14,199 bases of DNA, taken from contig LSKJ01000483.1 in NCBI GenBank assembly GCA_001557035.1, positions 1 to 14,199 on the forward strand, read 5' to 3'. Made by a program: the position numbers and the translations under genes. Numbering within the stretch: position 1 is the first letter of the stretch; each line of letters begins with the position of its first letter. Source of the DNA: Rhodospirillaceae bacterium CCH5-H10. GTDB lineage: Bacteria; Pseudomonadota; Alphaproteobacteria; Reyranellales; Reyranellaceae. Below, one piece after another: positions 7,169-13,978 of this stretch. The notes beneath the pieces were generated by a model. The model was not told the origin of the DNA. It saw only the letters and a list, made by a program, of their open reading frames with translations, and did not search any database.

Positions 7169-7190
7169 AGTCCAGCGGAAAGAATGGACT
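7169..7190 (+). promoter_or_regulatory. Small hairpin in the helicase 5' leader
   Basis: AGTCCA (7169-7174) and TGGACT (7185-7190) can pair around a 10-base loop GCGGAAAGAA, ending 16 bases before the ATG. It could influence access to the weak GGA ribosome site just downstream. The 6-bp stem is modest and may be chance. Confidence 0.25.
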
Positions 7191-7206
7191 AAACCACGGA
7201 AATTAA

Positions 7207-8802
7207 ATGAGTTTTGAGAGTTTGGGGCTGAGCGCCCCGGTACTGCAGGCAGTGGCCGAGAAGGGCTACACGACGCCGACCCTCATCCAGGAAAAGGCCA
7301 TCCCCATCTGCCTGATGGGTCGCGATGTGCTCGGATGCGCCCAAACGGGCACCGGAAAGACCGCCTCCTTTGTCCTCCCGATGATCGATATTCTCTCGGA
7401 AGGCCGCTCCAAGTCGCGCATGCCGCGCTCGCTGATCCTGGAGCCGACCCGCGAACTGGCCGCCCAGGTGGCCGAAAACTTCGAAATCTACGGCAAGTAC
7501 CACAAGCTCAACATGGCGCTGCTGATCGGCGGCGTGAGCTTCCCCGACCAGGAGCGCGCGCTGGAGCGCGGCGCCGACGTGCTGATCGCCACGCCGGGCC
7601 GGCTGCTCGACCATTTCGAGCGCGGCGGCATCCTGCTGAACGACGTCAAGATCCTGGTGATCGACGAAGCCGACCGCATGCTCGACATGGGCTTCATCCC
7701 CGACGTCGAGCGCATCGTGGCCACCCTGCCGCCGCTGCGCCAGACCCTGTTCTTCTCCGCGACCATGCCGCCGGAGATCAAGCGCCTGGCCGACCGCTTC
7801 CTGAGCAACCCGAAGGAAGTCACGGTGTCGGCGCCGGCCTCGGCCTCCAAGAATATCGTGCAGGGCCTCGTGGTCGTGCAGGAAGAAGACAAGCGCGAGG
7901 CGCTGCGGGCCCTGATCAAGGAACAGGACATCAAGAACGCGATCGTGTTCTGCAATCGCAAGCGCGACGTGGCGATCCTCCAGGGCTCGCTGAAGAAGCA
8001 CGGCTTCAATGCCGGTGCGCTGCACGGCGACATGAGCCAGCCCGCGCGCATGGAAACGCTGGAGAAGTTCAAGCAGGGCGAGATCCAGATCCTGGTCGCC
8101 TCCGACGTCGCCGCTCGCGGCCTCGACATCGTGGCGATGAGCCATGTGTTCAATTTCGACGTCCCGTTCTCGCCCGAGGACTACGTCCACCGCATCGGCC
8201 GTACCGGCCGCGCCGGCAATACCGGTCATTCCTTCACCCTGGCCTCGCCCGACGAGGGCGGACTGGTCGAGGCGATCGAGAAGCTGATCGGCACCACCAT
8301 CCCGCGCGTCGAAGTGCCGGGCATGGCGGAAATCGCCTTCGAGCCCTCCGACGGCCGCCGTCGCGGCCGTGGCCGCGGACGCGGTGGTTCCAGCAGCGGC
8401 AGCAGCCGTGGCCGCAGCGCCGGCGGCGGTCGTCCGCCGCGCGAGGCACGCCCCGAGCGCGGGCCGCGTCCCGAAGCGGAAGCCGCCCGTCCTGAAGTCG
8501 AGGCCCGTCCCGATCGTGAAGCTCGTCCGGAGCGCGAGGCCCGCCCGCCGCGGGCGCCGCGCCCCGAGCGCGAGGCGCGTCCGCCGCGCGAGCCGCGGGC
8601 CGAGCGTCCGCCCCGGGAGACCCGTCCGGAGCGCGAGCCGCGTCCCGATCGTGAGGCACGGCCGCCGCGCGAGCCCCGTTCGGATCGGCGCCCGGATCGG
8701 TCGGAGCGTCCCCGTCAGGATCGCCGCGATCGCGACGACTCGCCCGCGCCGCTCGGCCTTGGCGATCACGTGCCGGCTTTCCTCGCCCGTCCGACGCGCT
8801 AG
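7207..8802 (+). CDS. rhlE: DEAD-box ATP-dependent RNA helicase, RhlE type
   Basis: Role of family: ATP-driven unwinding of short RNA duplexes in ribosome assembly, mRNA decay or cold adaptation. Seen: 531 aa with all motifs in order: an MSFESLGL N-terminus and Q motif (GYTTPTLIQ), motif I AQTGTGKT (45-52), PTRELA, TPGRLLDH, II DEAD (153-156), III SAT (184-186), IV IVFCNRKR, V SDVAARGLDI, VI HRIGRTGR (328-335). The core ends near residue 380. The remaining 150 residues are Gly/Ser/Arg and then Arg/Pro/Glu/Ala low complexity, and end in LGLGDHVPAFL. The core resembles E. coli RhlE, and the tail type is common in alphaproteobacteria. The ATG at 7207 is preceded by a GGA 7 bases away. Preceded by its own probable promoter and followed 27 bases later by the RAM-domain gene. 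Confidence 0.95.
   Translation: MSFESLGLSAPVLQAVAEKGYTTPTLIQEKAIPICLMGRDVLGCAQTGTGKTASFVLPMIDILSEGRSKSRMPRSLILEPTRELAAQVAENFEIYGKYHKLNMALLIGGVSFPDQERALERGADVLIATPGRLLDHFERGGILLNDVKILVIDEADRMLDMGFIPDVERIVATLPPLRQTLFFSATMPPEIKRLADRFLSNPKEVTVSAPASASKNIVQGLVVVQEEDKREALRALIKEQDIKNAIVFCNRKRDVAILQGSLKKHGFNAGALHGDMSQPARMETLEKFKQGEIQILVASDVAARGLDIVAMSHVFNFDVPFSPEDYVHRIGRTGRAGNTGHSFTLASPDEGGLVEAIEKLIGTTIPRVEVPGMAEIAFEPSDGRRRGRGRGRGGSSSGSSRGRSAGGGRPPREARPERGPRPEAEAARPEVEARPDREARPEREARPPRAPRPEREARPPREPRAERPPRETRPEREPRPDREARPPREPRSDRRPDRSERPRQDRRDRDDSPAPLGLGDHVPAFLARPTR
8359..8730 (+). repeat. Low-complexity Arg/Pro/Glu-rich coding repeat in the helicase tail
   Basis: The DNA is an imperfect array of short units encoding variants of R-P-x-R-E-A and R-P-E-R-E, after an RGRGRGG segment. 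It encodes a probably disordered, highly basic RNA-binding tail (about residues 385-508). Such arrays change length readily between strains. Confidence 0.75.
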
Positions 8803-8829
8803 AATCGCGCGTCGCGGCGGAGGGCGTTC

Positions 8830-9069
8830 ATGCAGACCATTTTCGTCATGGTGAAGTGCGAACTCGGCAAGGCCTACGAGGTCGCCGACAGCGCCGTCGC
8901 CGTCGAGCAGGTCTCGGAGGTCTATTCGACCTCCGGGCAGTACGATCTCCTGATGAAGTGCTATCTCGACGCGAAGACCGACATCGGTCACTTCGTGACG
9001 AGCCAGATCCAGACGCTTCCGGGCGTGAAGGACACCTTCACCCTGATCACCTTCAAGGCGTTTTCCTGA
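8830..9069 (+). CDS. Stand-alone Lrp/AsnC ligand-binding (RAM) domain protein
   Basis: Seen: 79 aa, the whole length matching the C-terminal RAM domain of Lrp/AsnC regulators (beta-alpha-beta-beta-alpha-beta). It has the typical V-x-x-V-x-x-x-S-G-x-Y-D-L-L pattern (residues 28-41) and the closing helix and strand I-x-x-L-P-G-V-x-x-T-x-T. There is no DNA-binding helix-turn-helix. Known: such single-domain proteins form ring-like oligomers that bind amino acids or other small ligands, and their cellular roles are mostly unknown. The ATG has a strong GGAGG Shine-Dalgarno (8819-8823) 6 bases upstream. It follows the helicase by 27 bases and overlaps the probable start of the hydrolase, so it is probably co-transcribed at least with the latter. 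Confidence 0.9.
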   Translation: MQTIFVMVKCELGKAYEVADSAVAVEQVSEVYSTSGQYDLLMKCYLDAKTDIGHFVTSQIQTLPGVKDTFTLITFKAFS

Positions 9070-10220
9070 GCACGGCTCTTCCGCGCCGGCATCTCCCGAG
9101 GGGCGAGGATTTCCTCCTCCTCCCGCCTTCCATTCAGCCCTACGCCTACCGCAACGTCGACAGATTGTTCGCCCATCGCGTGATCCGCCGGGGCGCGAAC
9201 CCGCGCGACCTGCCGCGCGGCCGCGAGATCGAACCGGTCTATGCCGCCGGCGGCCGCGAGAACGACGTCGCCTCGTTCATGGACCGCAACGTGATCGTGG
9301 GCATCCTCGTGATCCATCGCGGCCGTATCGCGCTGGAACGCTACGGGCTCGGCCTGCAGGAGCACGATCGCTGGTCGACCATGTCGACCGTGAAATCGAT
9401 GACGGCGATGCTGGTGGGCGCCGCGGTTCACGACGGTGTCATCAACTCGATCGACGATCCGCTGACGGACTATCTGCCGGCACTGCGGGAATCGGCCTAC
9501 GAGGGTGTGACGTTGCGGCATGTGATGACGATGTCTTCGGGCGTGCGCTGGACGGAGGTCTACCCCGACCGGAACTCCGACGTGAACCGCTACTCGAAGT
9601 CGCTGGCCGACAAGGTGCCCGACGGCGTGCTGAAGCTGATGGCCTCGCTGCCGCGCGCGCATCCACCGGGCAGCACCTTCCTTTACAATTCCGGCGACAC
9701 GTTCCTGCTGGGCGCCGCGCTCACCAAGGCGATCGGCAAGCCGCTGGCCGACTACATGTCGGAGAAGGTCTGGCAGCCGGCCGGCATGGAATGCGACGCG
9801 TTCTATACGCTGGAAAGCGATGGCGGGCAGGAGATCGGCGGCAGCCGCGCCGGCATGGTCCTGCGCGACTTCGGCCGCTTCGCGGAGTTCGTGCGCGGCG
9901 ACGGCGTGATCGACGGCAGGCGCGTGCTGCCGGCGGGCTGGGTCGACGCGGCGGCGACGCCCGCCTTCAAGGTGCCGGCGCCGGTCGTCCCCGACATCAC
10001 GCATTACGGCTACAGCTGGTGGCTGGGCGACGGCGTGATGGCGGCGATCGGCCATGCCGGCCAGCGCATCGACATCTACCGCAAGGAGGAGCTGTCGGTG
10101 GTGACGCTCGCCGCCCTTCCGCAGCCGCCCTACGTTCCCGCGACCGACCACGATCGGCGCGCCGAGATCGTCACCTTCACGCAGGCCGTGAGGGCGGCCT
10201 GCTCGACCTCCAACGAGTGA
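9066..10220 (+). CDS. Serine hydrolase of the beta-lactamase/class C (EstB, 6-aminohexanoate-dimer hydrolase-like) fold, probable CTG start
   Basis: Seen: about 384 aa from CTG at 9066. The catalytic S-T-V-K (S107, K110) matches the S-x-x-K of class C beta-lactamases and family VIII esterases. Y207-N208-S209 is the Tyr motif, and H330-A331-G332 replaces the K-T-G triad, as is common in esterase-type members. There is no signal peptide, suggesting a cytoplasmic esterase or amidase. Substrate unknown. The N-terminal stretch LLPPSIQPYAYRNVDRLF looks like part of the family's usual lead-in, yet the first standard start codons after it are TTG 9165 and GTG 9180, and the first ATG is at 9279. The CTG shares bases with the RAM gene's stop (CTGA) and has AAGG 7 bases upstream, which would allow translational coupling. 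If CTG is not used, TTG 9165 (351 aa) is next best. Confidence 0.8.
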   Translation: MSTALPRRHLPRGEDFLLLPPSIQPYAYRNVDRLFAHRVIRRGANPRDLPRGREIEPVYAAGGRENDVASFMDRNVIVGILVIHRGRIALERYGLGLQEHDRWSTMSTVKSMTAMLVGAAVHDGVINSIDDPLTDYLPALRESAYEGVTLRHVMTMSSGVRWTEVYPDRNSDVNRYSKSLADKVPDGVLKLMASLPRAHPPGSTFLYNSGDTFLLGAALTKAIGKPLADYMSEKVWQPAGMECDAFYTLESDGGQEIGGSRAGMVLRDFGRFAEFVRGDGVIDGRRVLPAGWVDAAATPAFKVPAPVVPDITHYGYSWWLGDGVMAAIGHAGQRIDIYRKEELSVVTLAALPQPPYVPATDHDRRAEIVTFTQAVRAACSTSNE

Positions 10221-10228
10221 GTCCAAGC

Positions 10229-10327
10229 ATGTCGACGCCCGCCAAGAAACTCGAACTCGTCGTCGAGCGCATCGTCATGGCAAGCATCGACAAGGTCGCC
10301 TCCGACAAGAACGCCGGTGCGACTTGA
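10229..10327 (+). CDS. Possible 32-residue small protein
   Basis: ATG at 10229 opens a 32-aa frame, 8 bases after the hydrolase stop. Its TGA overlaps the TTG start of the next gene (TTGA at 10324-10327), an arrangement typical of translational coupling. The product (MSTPAKKLELVVERIV at its start) could form one amphipathic helix. It has no membrane segment and resembles nothing I recognise. The Shine-Dalgarno is weak (GAGTGAG). It may be a genuine small protein or only a leader that delivers ribosomes to the next start. Confidence 0.4.
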   Translation: MSTPAKKLELVVERIVMASIDKVASDKNAGAT

Positions 10328-10938
10328 GCCGGGGCGGCCGCGCGGTCCTCGCCATCTGGGTCGACATCGATCCGGCAGATGCCGCGTTCTTCGAGCATTG
10401 GCACAGCCGCGAGCATCTCGATGAGCGAGTCTCCTGTCCCGGCTGGCTGCGCGGTAGCCGGTTCCGGGGCGTCGCGCGGCCCGATCGCTACCTGCTGTTT
10501 TACGATGCCGAGACCCAAGCCGCCTTCGAGAGCGAGACCTATTACGCCCGCTTGCGCGCGCCGAGCGAGATGAGCCGCGCCATCTTCCCGAAGTTCCGCG
10601 ATACCTCGCGCACTGTCTGCGCGGTCGAGCAGCGCTGGGGCGAAGGCATCGGCGCGGCCGCTCTCACCCTGCGCATGAAGGCCAGCAACGTGGCGCCTTT
10701 CGACAGGCTCGCCTCACCCGAGACGGCGCGTGTCGATCTGCTGAGTGGGCGCGCGAAGGTCGGCCAGGCGCAAACGGCCGAGAAGGACCTGCGCGGCGGC
10801 GCCGATCAACAGATCGAGCGGGCGCTGGTCGCGTTCTTCTGGTCCGTGGAAGCCGCCCAGGCGGCGCGGGAGCGTCACGCTCCCGAAGGCGAGGTCTTTG
10901 CCCTCCGCCACACCGTGTCGAAGGGCGACCTCGTCTAG
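10324..10938 (+). CDS. EthD/DUF4286-like protein with ferredoxin-like (dimeric alpha-beta barrel) folds
   Basis: Seen: 204 aa. The first half has the pattern W-x-D-I-D-P, F-x-x-W-H-x-R-E-H-L-D-E-R, P-G-W-L-R-G-x-R-F, then a Y-L-L-F-Y-D strand, characteristic of EthD/DUF4286-type dimeric alpha-beta barrel proteins. The second half (about 115-204) looks like a weaker second copy. Known: relatives accompany degradation or oxidation pathways and some are small-molecule enzymes, but most lack an assigned reaction. The TTG start at 10324 overlaps the stop of the 32-aa ORF, and there is no ATG near the conserved start. It is the last gene of the probable RAM-hydrolase-small ORF operon. Followed by inverted hairpin repeats. 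Confidence 0.75.
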   Translation: MSRGGRAVLAIWVDIDPADAAFFEHWHSREHLDERVSCPGWLRGSRFRGVARPDRYLLFYDAETQAAFESETYYARLRAPSEMSRAIFPKFRDTSRTVCAVEQRWGEGIGAAALTLRMKASNVAPFDRLASPETARVDLLSGRAKVGQAQTAEKDLRGGADQQIERALVAFFWSVEAAQAARERHAPEGEVFALRHTVSKGDLV

Positions 10939-10944
10939 CTTGAA

Positions 10945-11085
10945 GGCCTTCTCCTCCCCCGTCTTACGGGGGAGGCCGGGAGGGGGAAAGCAACACGACG
11001 ATTGCTGGCCGGCAGGAGATCGGACCTATGGCCTTCCCCCCTCCGGCCTCCGGCCACCTCCCCCGTATGACGGGAGAGGAAGCAG
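10945..11085. repeat. Pair of inverted copies of a G/C-rich hairpin repeat
   Basis: Copy 1 contains a perfect 10-bp stem CCTCCCCCGT/ACGGGGGAGG with a 3-base loop (10953-10975), followed by CCGGGAGGGGGAA. Copy 2 has the same stem with one mismatch (11057-11079), loop ATG, preceded by the reverse complement of the G-rich tail (TTCCCCC-CTCCGG, 11034-11046). The two copies face each other around about 40 unique bases and fill the gap between two convergent genes. This layout fits a dispersed palindromic repeat family or small non-autonomous element. It may also act as a bidirectional terminator although no T-tract follows. Confidence 0.7.
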
Positions 11086-11089
11086 AGTA

Positions 11090-12232
11090 CTAATTGATCA
11101 GCCCATAGAACTTCCCGGCGTTGGTGCAGGTGATCATCTTCACCTGTTCGGCGGGGACGTCGGCGAACTGTTCCTTGATGTACTTGTCGGAGTGCGGCCA
11201 GACGCCGTCGCCGTGCGGGTAGTCGGAGCCCCACATCAGGCTTTCCGCGCCCATGTCGTCGATCAGCTTGGCGCCGATGCGGTCGAACTGGAACGTGGCC
11301 TTGCACTGGCGGCGCCAGTAGTCCGACGGCTTCATCTTCATGCCGAGGTCGTGGAAGCGGTCCTCCCACTCGAAATCCATGCGGTCGAGCGCATAGGGTA
11401 TCCAGCCGCAGCCCGATTCGCCGAAGGCGATGCGGACGTTGGGGAAGCGCTCCAGCACGTTGGCGCCCATGATGGCGGCCAGGATGTTCACCAGGTTCAT
11501 CTGGAAGCCGGAGACGACGGTGAAGAACACCGAACGGCCGACGCGGCCGGGATACTTCTCGATGGTACCCGGCGGGACGTTGGGGAAGGTATGGAAATGC
11601 AGCGGCAGCTGCACGTCGTTCACCGCCTTCCACAGCGGATCCCACATTGGGTGCCACATCGGCTCCATGTCCCAGGAGCAGGAGAGTTCGAGGCCCTTGA
11701 TGCCCATCTTGGCGACCCGGTAGGTCTCCGCCACCGCGGCATCGATGTCGCCGTAGGGCAGGCAGGCGAGGCCAATGTGCCGGTCCGGGTAATGGCTGCA
11801 GAAGTCCTTCAGCCAGTCGTTGTAGATGCGCAGCATTTCGTTGCCGGCCTCGCGGTCGTTGAGACGGCTGGCGGCGCCCAGGATGCCGTAGATCACCTCG
11901 GCATCGACGCCGTCGCGATCGAGATCCTTGATCCGCAGGTGCGGATCGGAGATGCGGCGGATATCCTTGGCACCATCGGAATAGAGGCCGGTCTCGGCCA
12001 TGATGTCGACGCGGCCATGCTTGCCGGGCACGAACTTCGAGCCGGCCGGGCCGACGCCGTTCTTGAAGCCGAACGAGGCGCCGTTCTTCGCAACCCACTT
12101 CGGGCCCTCGTCGGTATCGGTGACGTAGGGCATGCGCTCCTTGAGATCGCGCGGGGCCATCGACGTGAAGAGGTCGGGCGGCATCCACGGAAGGTCGAGG
12201 TGGCTGTCGGCCGAGATCCGCTTGTACTGCAT
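11090..12232 (-). CDS. Amidohydrolase-2 (ACMSD-like) family metal-dependent hydrolase or decarboxylase
   Basis: Seen: 380 aa TIM-barrel type. The N-terminal ADSHLDLP is the family's first metal-site region in its variant form, with the second His of H-x-H replaced, as in the D-S-H-x-x-E-P subgroup. Further features are LHFHT, FGESGCGWIPY-x-L-x-R-M-D and GSDYPHGDG-x-WP with the catalytic Asp. Known: the superfamily includes decarboxylases acting on aromatic or unsaturated acids (ACMSD, gamma-resorcylate decarboxylase) and hydrolases. Substrate not deducible. The start is ATG 12232, with GGGAG 8 bases upstream. A GTG five codons earlier (12247) lies in that Shine-Dalgarno. Divergent from the GMC oxidoreductase with a shared candidate operator, which suggests a common pathway. 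Confidence 0.85.
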   Translation of the reverse strand: MQYKRISADSHLDLPWMPPDLFTSMAPRDLKERMPYVTDTDEGPKWVAKNGASFGFKNGVGPAGSKFVPGKHGRVDIMAETGLYSDGAKDIRRISDPHLRIKDLDRDGVDAEVIYGILGAASRLNDREAGNEMLRIYNDWLKDFCSHYPDRHIGLACLPYGDIDAAVAETYRVAKMGIKGLELSCSWDMEPMWHPMWDPLWKAVNDVQLPLHFHTFPNVPPGTIEKYPGRVGRSVFFTVVSGFQMNLVNILAAIMGANVLERFPNVRIAFGESGCGWIPYALDRMDFEWEDRFHDLGMKMKPSDYWRRQCKATFQFDRIGAKLIDDMGAESLMWGSDYPHGDGVWPHSDKYIKEQFADVPAEQVKMITCTNAGKFYGLIN

Positions 12233-12262
12233 GGCGTTTGCTCCCACGATTTTGCTGCGGGA

Positions 12263-12290
12263 ATTATGCGCCGTCTGACCGTCGGGGCAA
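12263..12290 (-). promoter_or_regulatory. Candidate promoter of the amidohydrolase gene
   Basis: Minus strand TTGCCC (12290-12285), 16-base spacer, CATAAT (12268-12263). The -35 box is part of the palindrome at 12284-12296. Predicted start of transcription is about 25 bases before the ATG. Confidence 0.4.
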
Positions 12291-12302
12291 TGCCCCTACT
12301 AT
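12275..12302 (+). promoter_or_regulatory. Candidate promoter of the GMC oxidoreductase gene
   Basis: CTGACC (12275-12280), 16-base spacer, TACTAT (12297-12302). Boxes are weak, and the spacer is almost completely filled by the palindrome at 12284-12296. Predicted start of transcription is near 12309, 28 bases before the ATG. Confidence 0.35.
12284..12296. promoter_or_regulatory. Perfect palindrome GGGGCA-A-TGCCCC; candidate shared operator
   Basis: 6-bp arms around one base. One protein bound here would cover both the -35 of the amidohydrolase promoter and the spacer of the oxidoreductase promoter, coordinating the two divergent genes. The one-base centre argues for a DNA-binding site and against an RNA hairpin. 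Confidence 0.45.
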
Positions 12303-12336
12303 TTCGCGGGTCGGCTTGTGTGCTAGGCATCGCACG

Positions 12337-13968
12337 ATGACCGACACGACTCCTTCCCGTCTCGACGGAGACTTCGACTACATAATCGTGGGCGCCGGCT
12401 CGGCCGGGTGCGTGCTCGCCAACCGGCTCTCGGTCGATCCGAAGAACCGCGTGCTGGTGCTCGAGGCGGGCGGGCGCGACAACTGGATCTGGTTCCACAT
12501 TCCGGCCGGCTATCTCTTCGCGATCGGCAATCCTCGCGCGGACTGGATGTTCCAGACGGAGAAGGAGCCCGGCCTCAACGGCCGCGCACTGAACTATCCG
12601 CGCGGCAAAGTGGTGGGCGGCTGCTCGGCGATCAACGGCATGATCTCGATGCGCGGCCAGTCGGAGGATTACGATCACTGGCGCCAGCTCGGCCTCACCG
12701 GCTGGGGCTGGGACGACGTCGCGCCGGTGTTCCGCAAGCTCGACAGCCATTTCATGGGCGACACCGAACATCACGGCGCCGGCGGCGAATGGCGGGTCGA
12801 GGAATCGCGTGTGCGCTGGGAGGTGCTCGACGCGGTGATCAAGGCGGCCAACGAGATGGGCATTCCGCAGACCACGGACTTCAACACCGGCGACAATACC
12901 GGCGTCGGCTATTTCCATGTGAACCAGAAGCGCGGCATCCGCATGTCGGCGGCGCGCGCCTTCCTGAAACCGGTCCTCAGCCGGCCGAACCTCAGGCTGG
13001 AGACCGGCGTGCTGGTCGAGAAGCTGTCGTTCGAGGGCAAGCGCGCCACGGGCGTGCTTTTCCGGCAGGGCGGGCGTCTGGTCGAGGCGAAGGCGAAGGG
13101 CGAGGTGATCCTGGCGGCGGGCGCCGTCGGCTCGCCGCAGATCCTGCAGCTTTCCGGCATCGGCCCGGCGGAATGGCTGGGCGAAGCCGGCGTTCCCGTC
13201 GTGCGGGACCTTCAGGGTGTGGGCCGCAACCTGCAGGACCATCTTCAGCAGCGCGCCATCTTCAAGGTCGAGGGCGTGAAGACGCTGAACACGGCGTACC
13301 ATTCGCTGGTCGGTCGCGCGCTGATGGGCATGCAATATGCATTGCTGCAGAAGGGGCCGCTCACCATGTCGCCCTCGCAGCTCGGCATCTTCACGCGCTC
13401 CTCGCCGGACCAGGAAAGGTCGAACATCGAGTTCCATGTGCAGCCTCTGTCGCTCGACAAGTTCGGCGAACCCCTGCATCGCTTCCCGGCGATCACGGTG
13501 AGCGCCTGCAATCTGCGCCCGACCTCGCGCGGCACGATCAGGCTGCGCTCGGCCGATCCGTCGGCCAAGCCCGTCATCGCGCCGAACTATCTCGCGACCT
13601 ACGAGGACCGCACCGTGGCGGCCGACGCGATCCGCGTGACGCGGCGCCTGATGCGGCAGCCCGCCCTGCAGCCCTATCGGCCCGAGGAGTATCTTCCGGG
13701 TCCGGCCGTCGGCGATGACGATGCCTCGCTGGCCAAGGCCGCCGGCGACATCGGCACCACGATCTTCCATCCGGTCGGCACGGCGAAGATGGGCCTGCCC
13801 TCCGATCCGCACGCCGTCGTCGACGAGCGGTTGCGGGTCATCGGCCTGCAGGGGCTGCGGGTGATCGACGCGTCGGTCATGCCGACCATCACGTCGGGAA
13901 ACACCAACACACCGACGATCATGATCGCCGACAAGGCGGCAGCAATGGCCCTCGCTGACAACAGGTAA
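12337..13968 (+). CDS. GMC-family FAD-dependent alcohol/choline dehydrogenase-like oxidoreductase
   Basis: Role of family: oxidation of a primary or secondary alcohol (or polyol) by FAD, passing electrons to O2 or a membrane carrier. Seen: 543 aa, usual length. The FAD site is GAGSAG (19-24). GMC signature 1 is at PRGKVVGGCSAINGMI (88-103) and signature 2 at GAVGSPQILQLSGIGP (262-277). The C-terminal catalytic region is FHPVGTAKMG with H478, and SGNTNTPT with N522/N524, followed by IMIADKAA. There is no signal peptide. It resembles the choline dehydrogenase/AlkJ branch, and the real substrate cannot be read from sequence. The ATG at 12337 gives the standard D-Y-I-I-V-G start. Upstream in-frame codons to 12238 lie in the promoter region. 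The stop TAA runs directly into the ribosome site of the next gene. Confidence 0.92.
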   Translation: MTDTTPSRLDGDFDYIIVGAGSAGCVLANRLSVDPKNRVLVLEAGGRDNWIWFHIPAGYLFAIGNPRADWMFQTEKEPGLNGRALNYPRGKVVGGCSAINGMISMRGQSEDYDHWRQLGLTGWGWDDVAPVFRKLDSHFMGDTEHHGAGGEWRVEESRVRWEVLDAVIKAANEMGIPQTTDFNTGDNTGVGYFHVNQKRGIRMSAARAFLKPVLSRPNLRLETGVLVEKLSFEGKRATGVLFRQGGRLVEAKAKGEVILAAGAVGSPQILQLSGIGPAEWLGEAGVPVVRDLQGVGRNLQDHLQQRAIFKVEGVKTLNTAYHSLVGRALMGMQYALLQKGPLTMSPSQLGIFTRSSPDQERSNIEFHVQPLSLDKFGEPLHRFPAITVSACNLRPTSRGTIRLRSADPSAKPVIAPNYLATYEDRTVAADAIRVTRRLMRQPALQPYRPEEYLPGPAVGDDDASLAKAAGDIGTTIFHPVGTAKMGLPSDPHAVVDERLRVIGLQGLRVIDASVMPTITSGNTNTPTIMIADKAAAMALADNR

Positions 13969-13973
13969 GGAGG
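13969..13973 (+). promoter_or_regulatory. Strong ribosome-binding site for the substrate-binding protein gene
   Basis: GGAGG follows the GMC stop codon without a gap and is 5 bases before the GTG at 13979. This fixes that non-ATG start and implies co-transcription with the oxidoreductase. Confidence 0.8.
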
Positions 13974-13978
13974 TTCTC

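Noticed and set aside
5283..7169. 628-aa minus-strand frame covering MATE and the antisense of the cupin
   Set aside because: Frame shadow of the MATE gene: the MATE frame shows membrane helices, this one only Arg/Gly/Ala-rich sequence. It would also span the divergent promoter.
7115..7192. 25-codon upstream ORF before the helicase
   Set aside because: Its ATG overlaps the candidate -10 box, so it would not be in the predicted transcript. No ribosome site or similarity seen.
7189..8991. 600-aa antisense frame opposite the helicase and RAM genes
   Set aside because: The repetitive A-T-A-A-A-T and R-T-G-L stretches are a mirror of the helicase tail repeats, not a protein family.
8856..9065. 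GTG start that would extend the hydrolase by 70 residues inside the RAM gene
   Set aside because: The extension is Arg-rich frame-shadow sequence of the RAM gene, unlike any hydrolase N-terminus.
12233..12247. GTG start five codons upstream for the amidohydrolase
   Set aside because: That GTG is part of the GTGGGAG stretch that serves as Shine-Dalgarno for ATG 12232.
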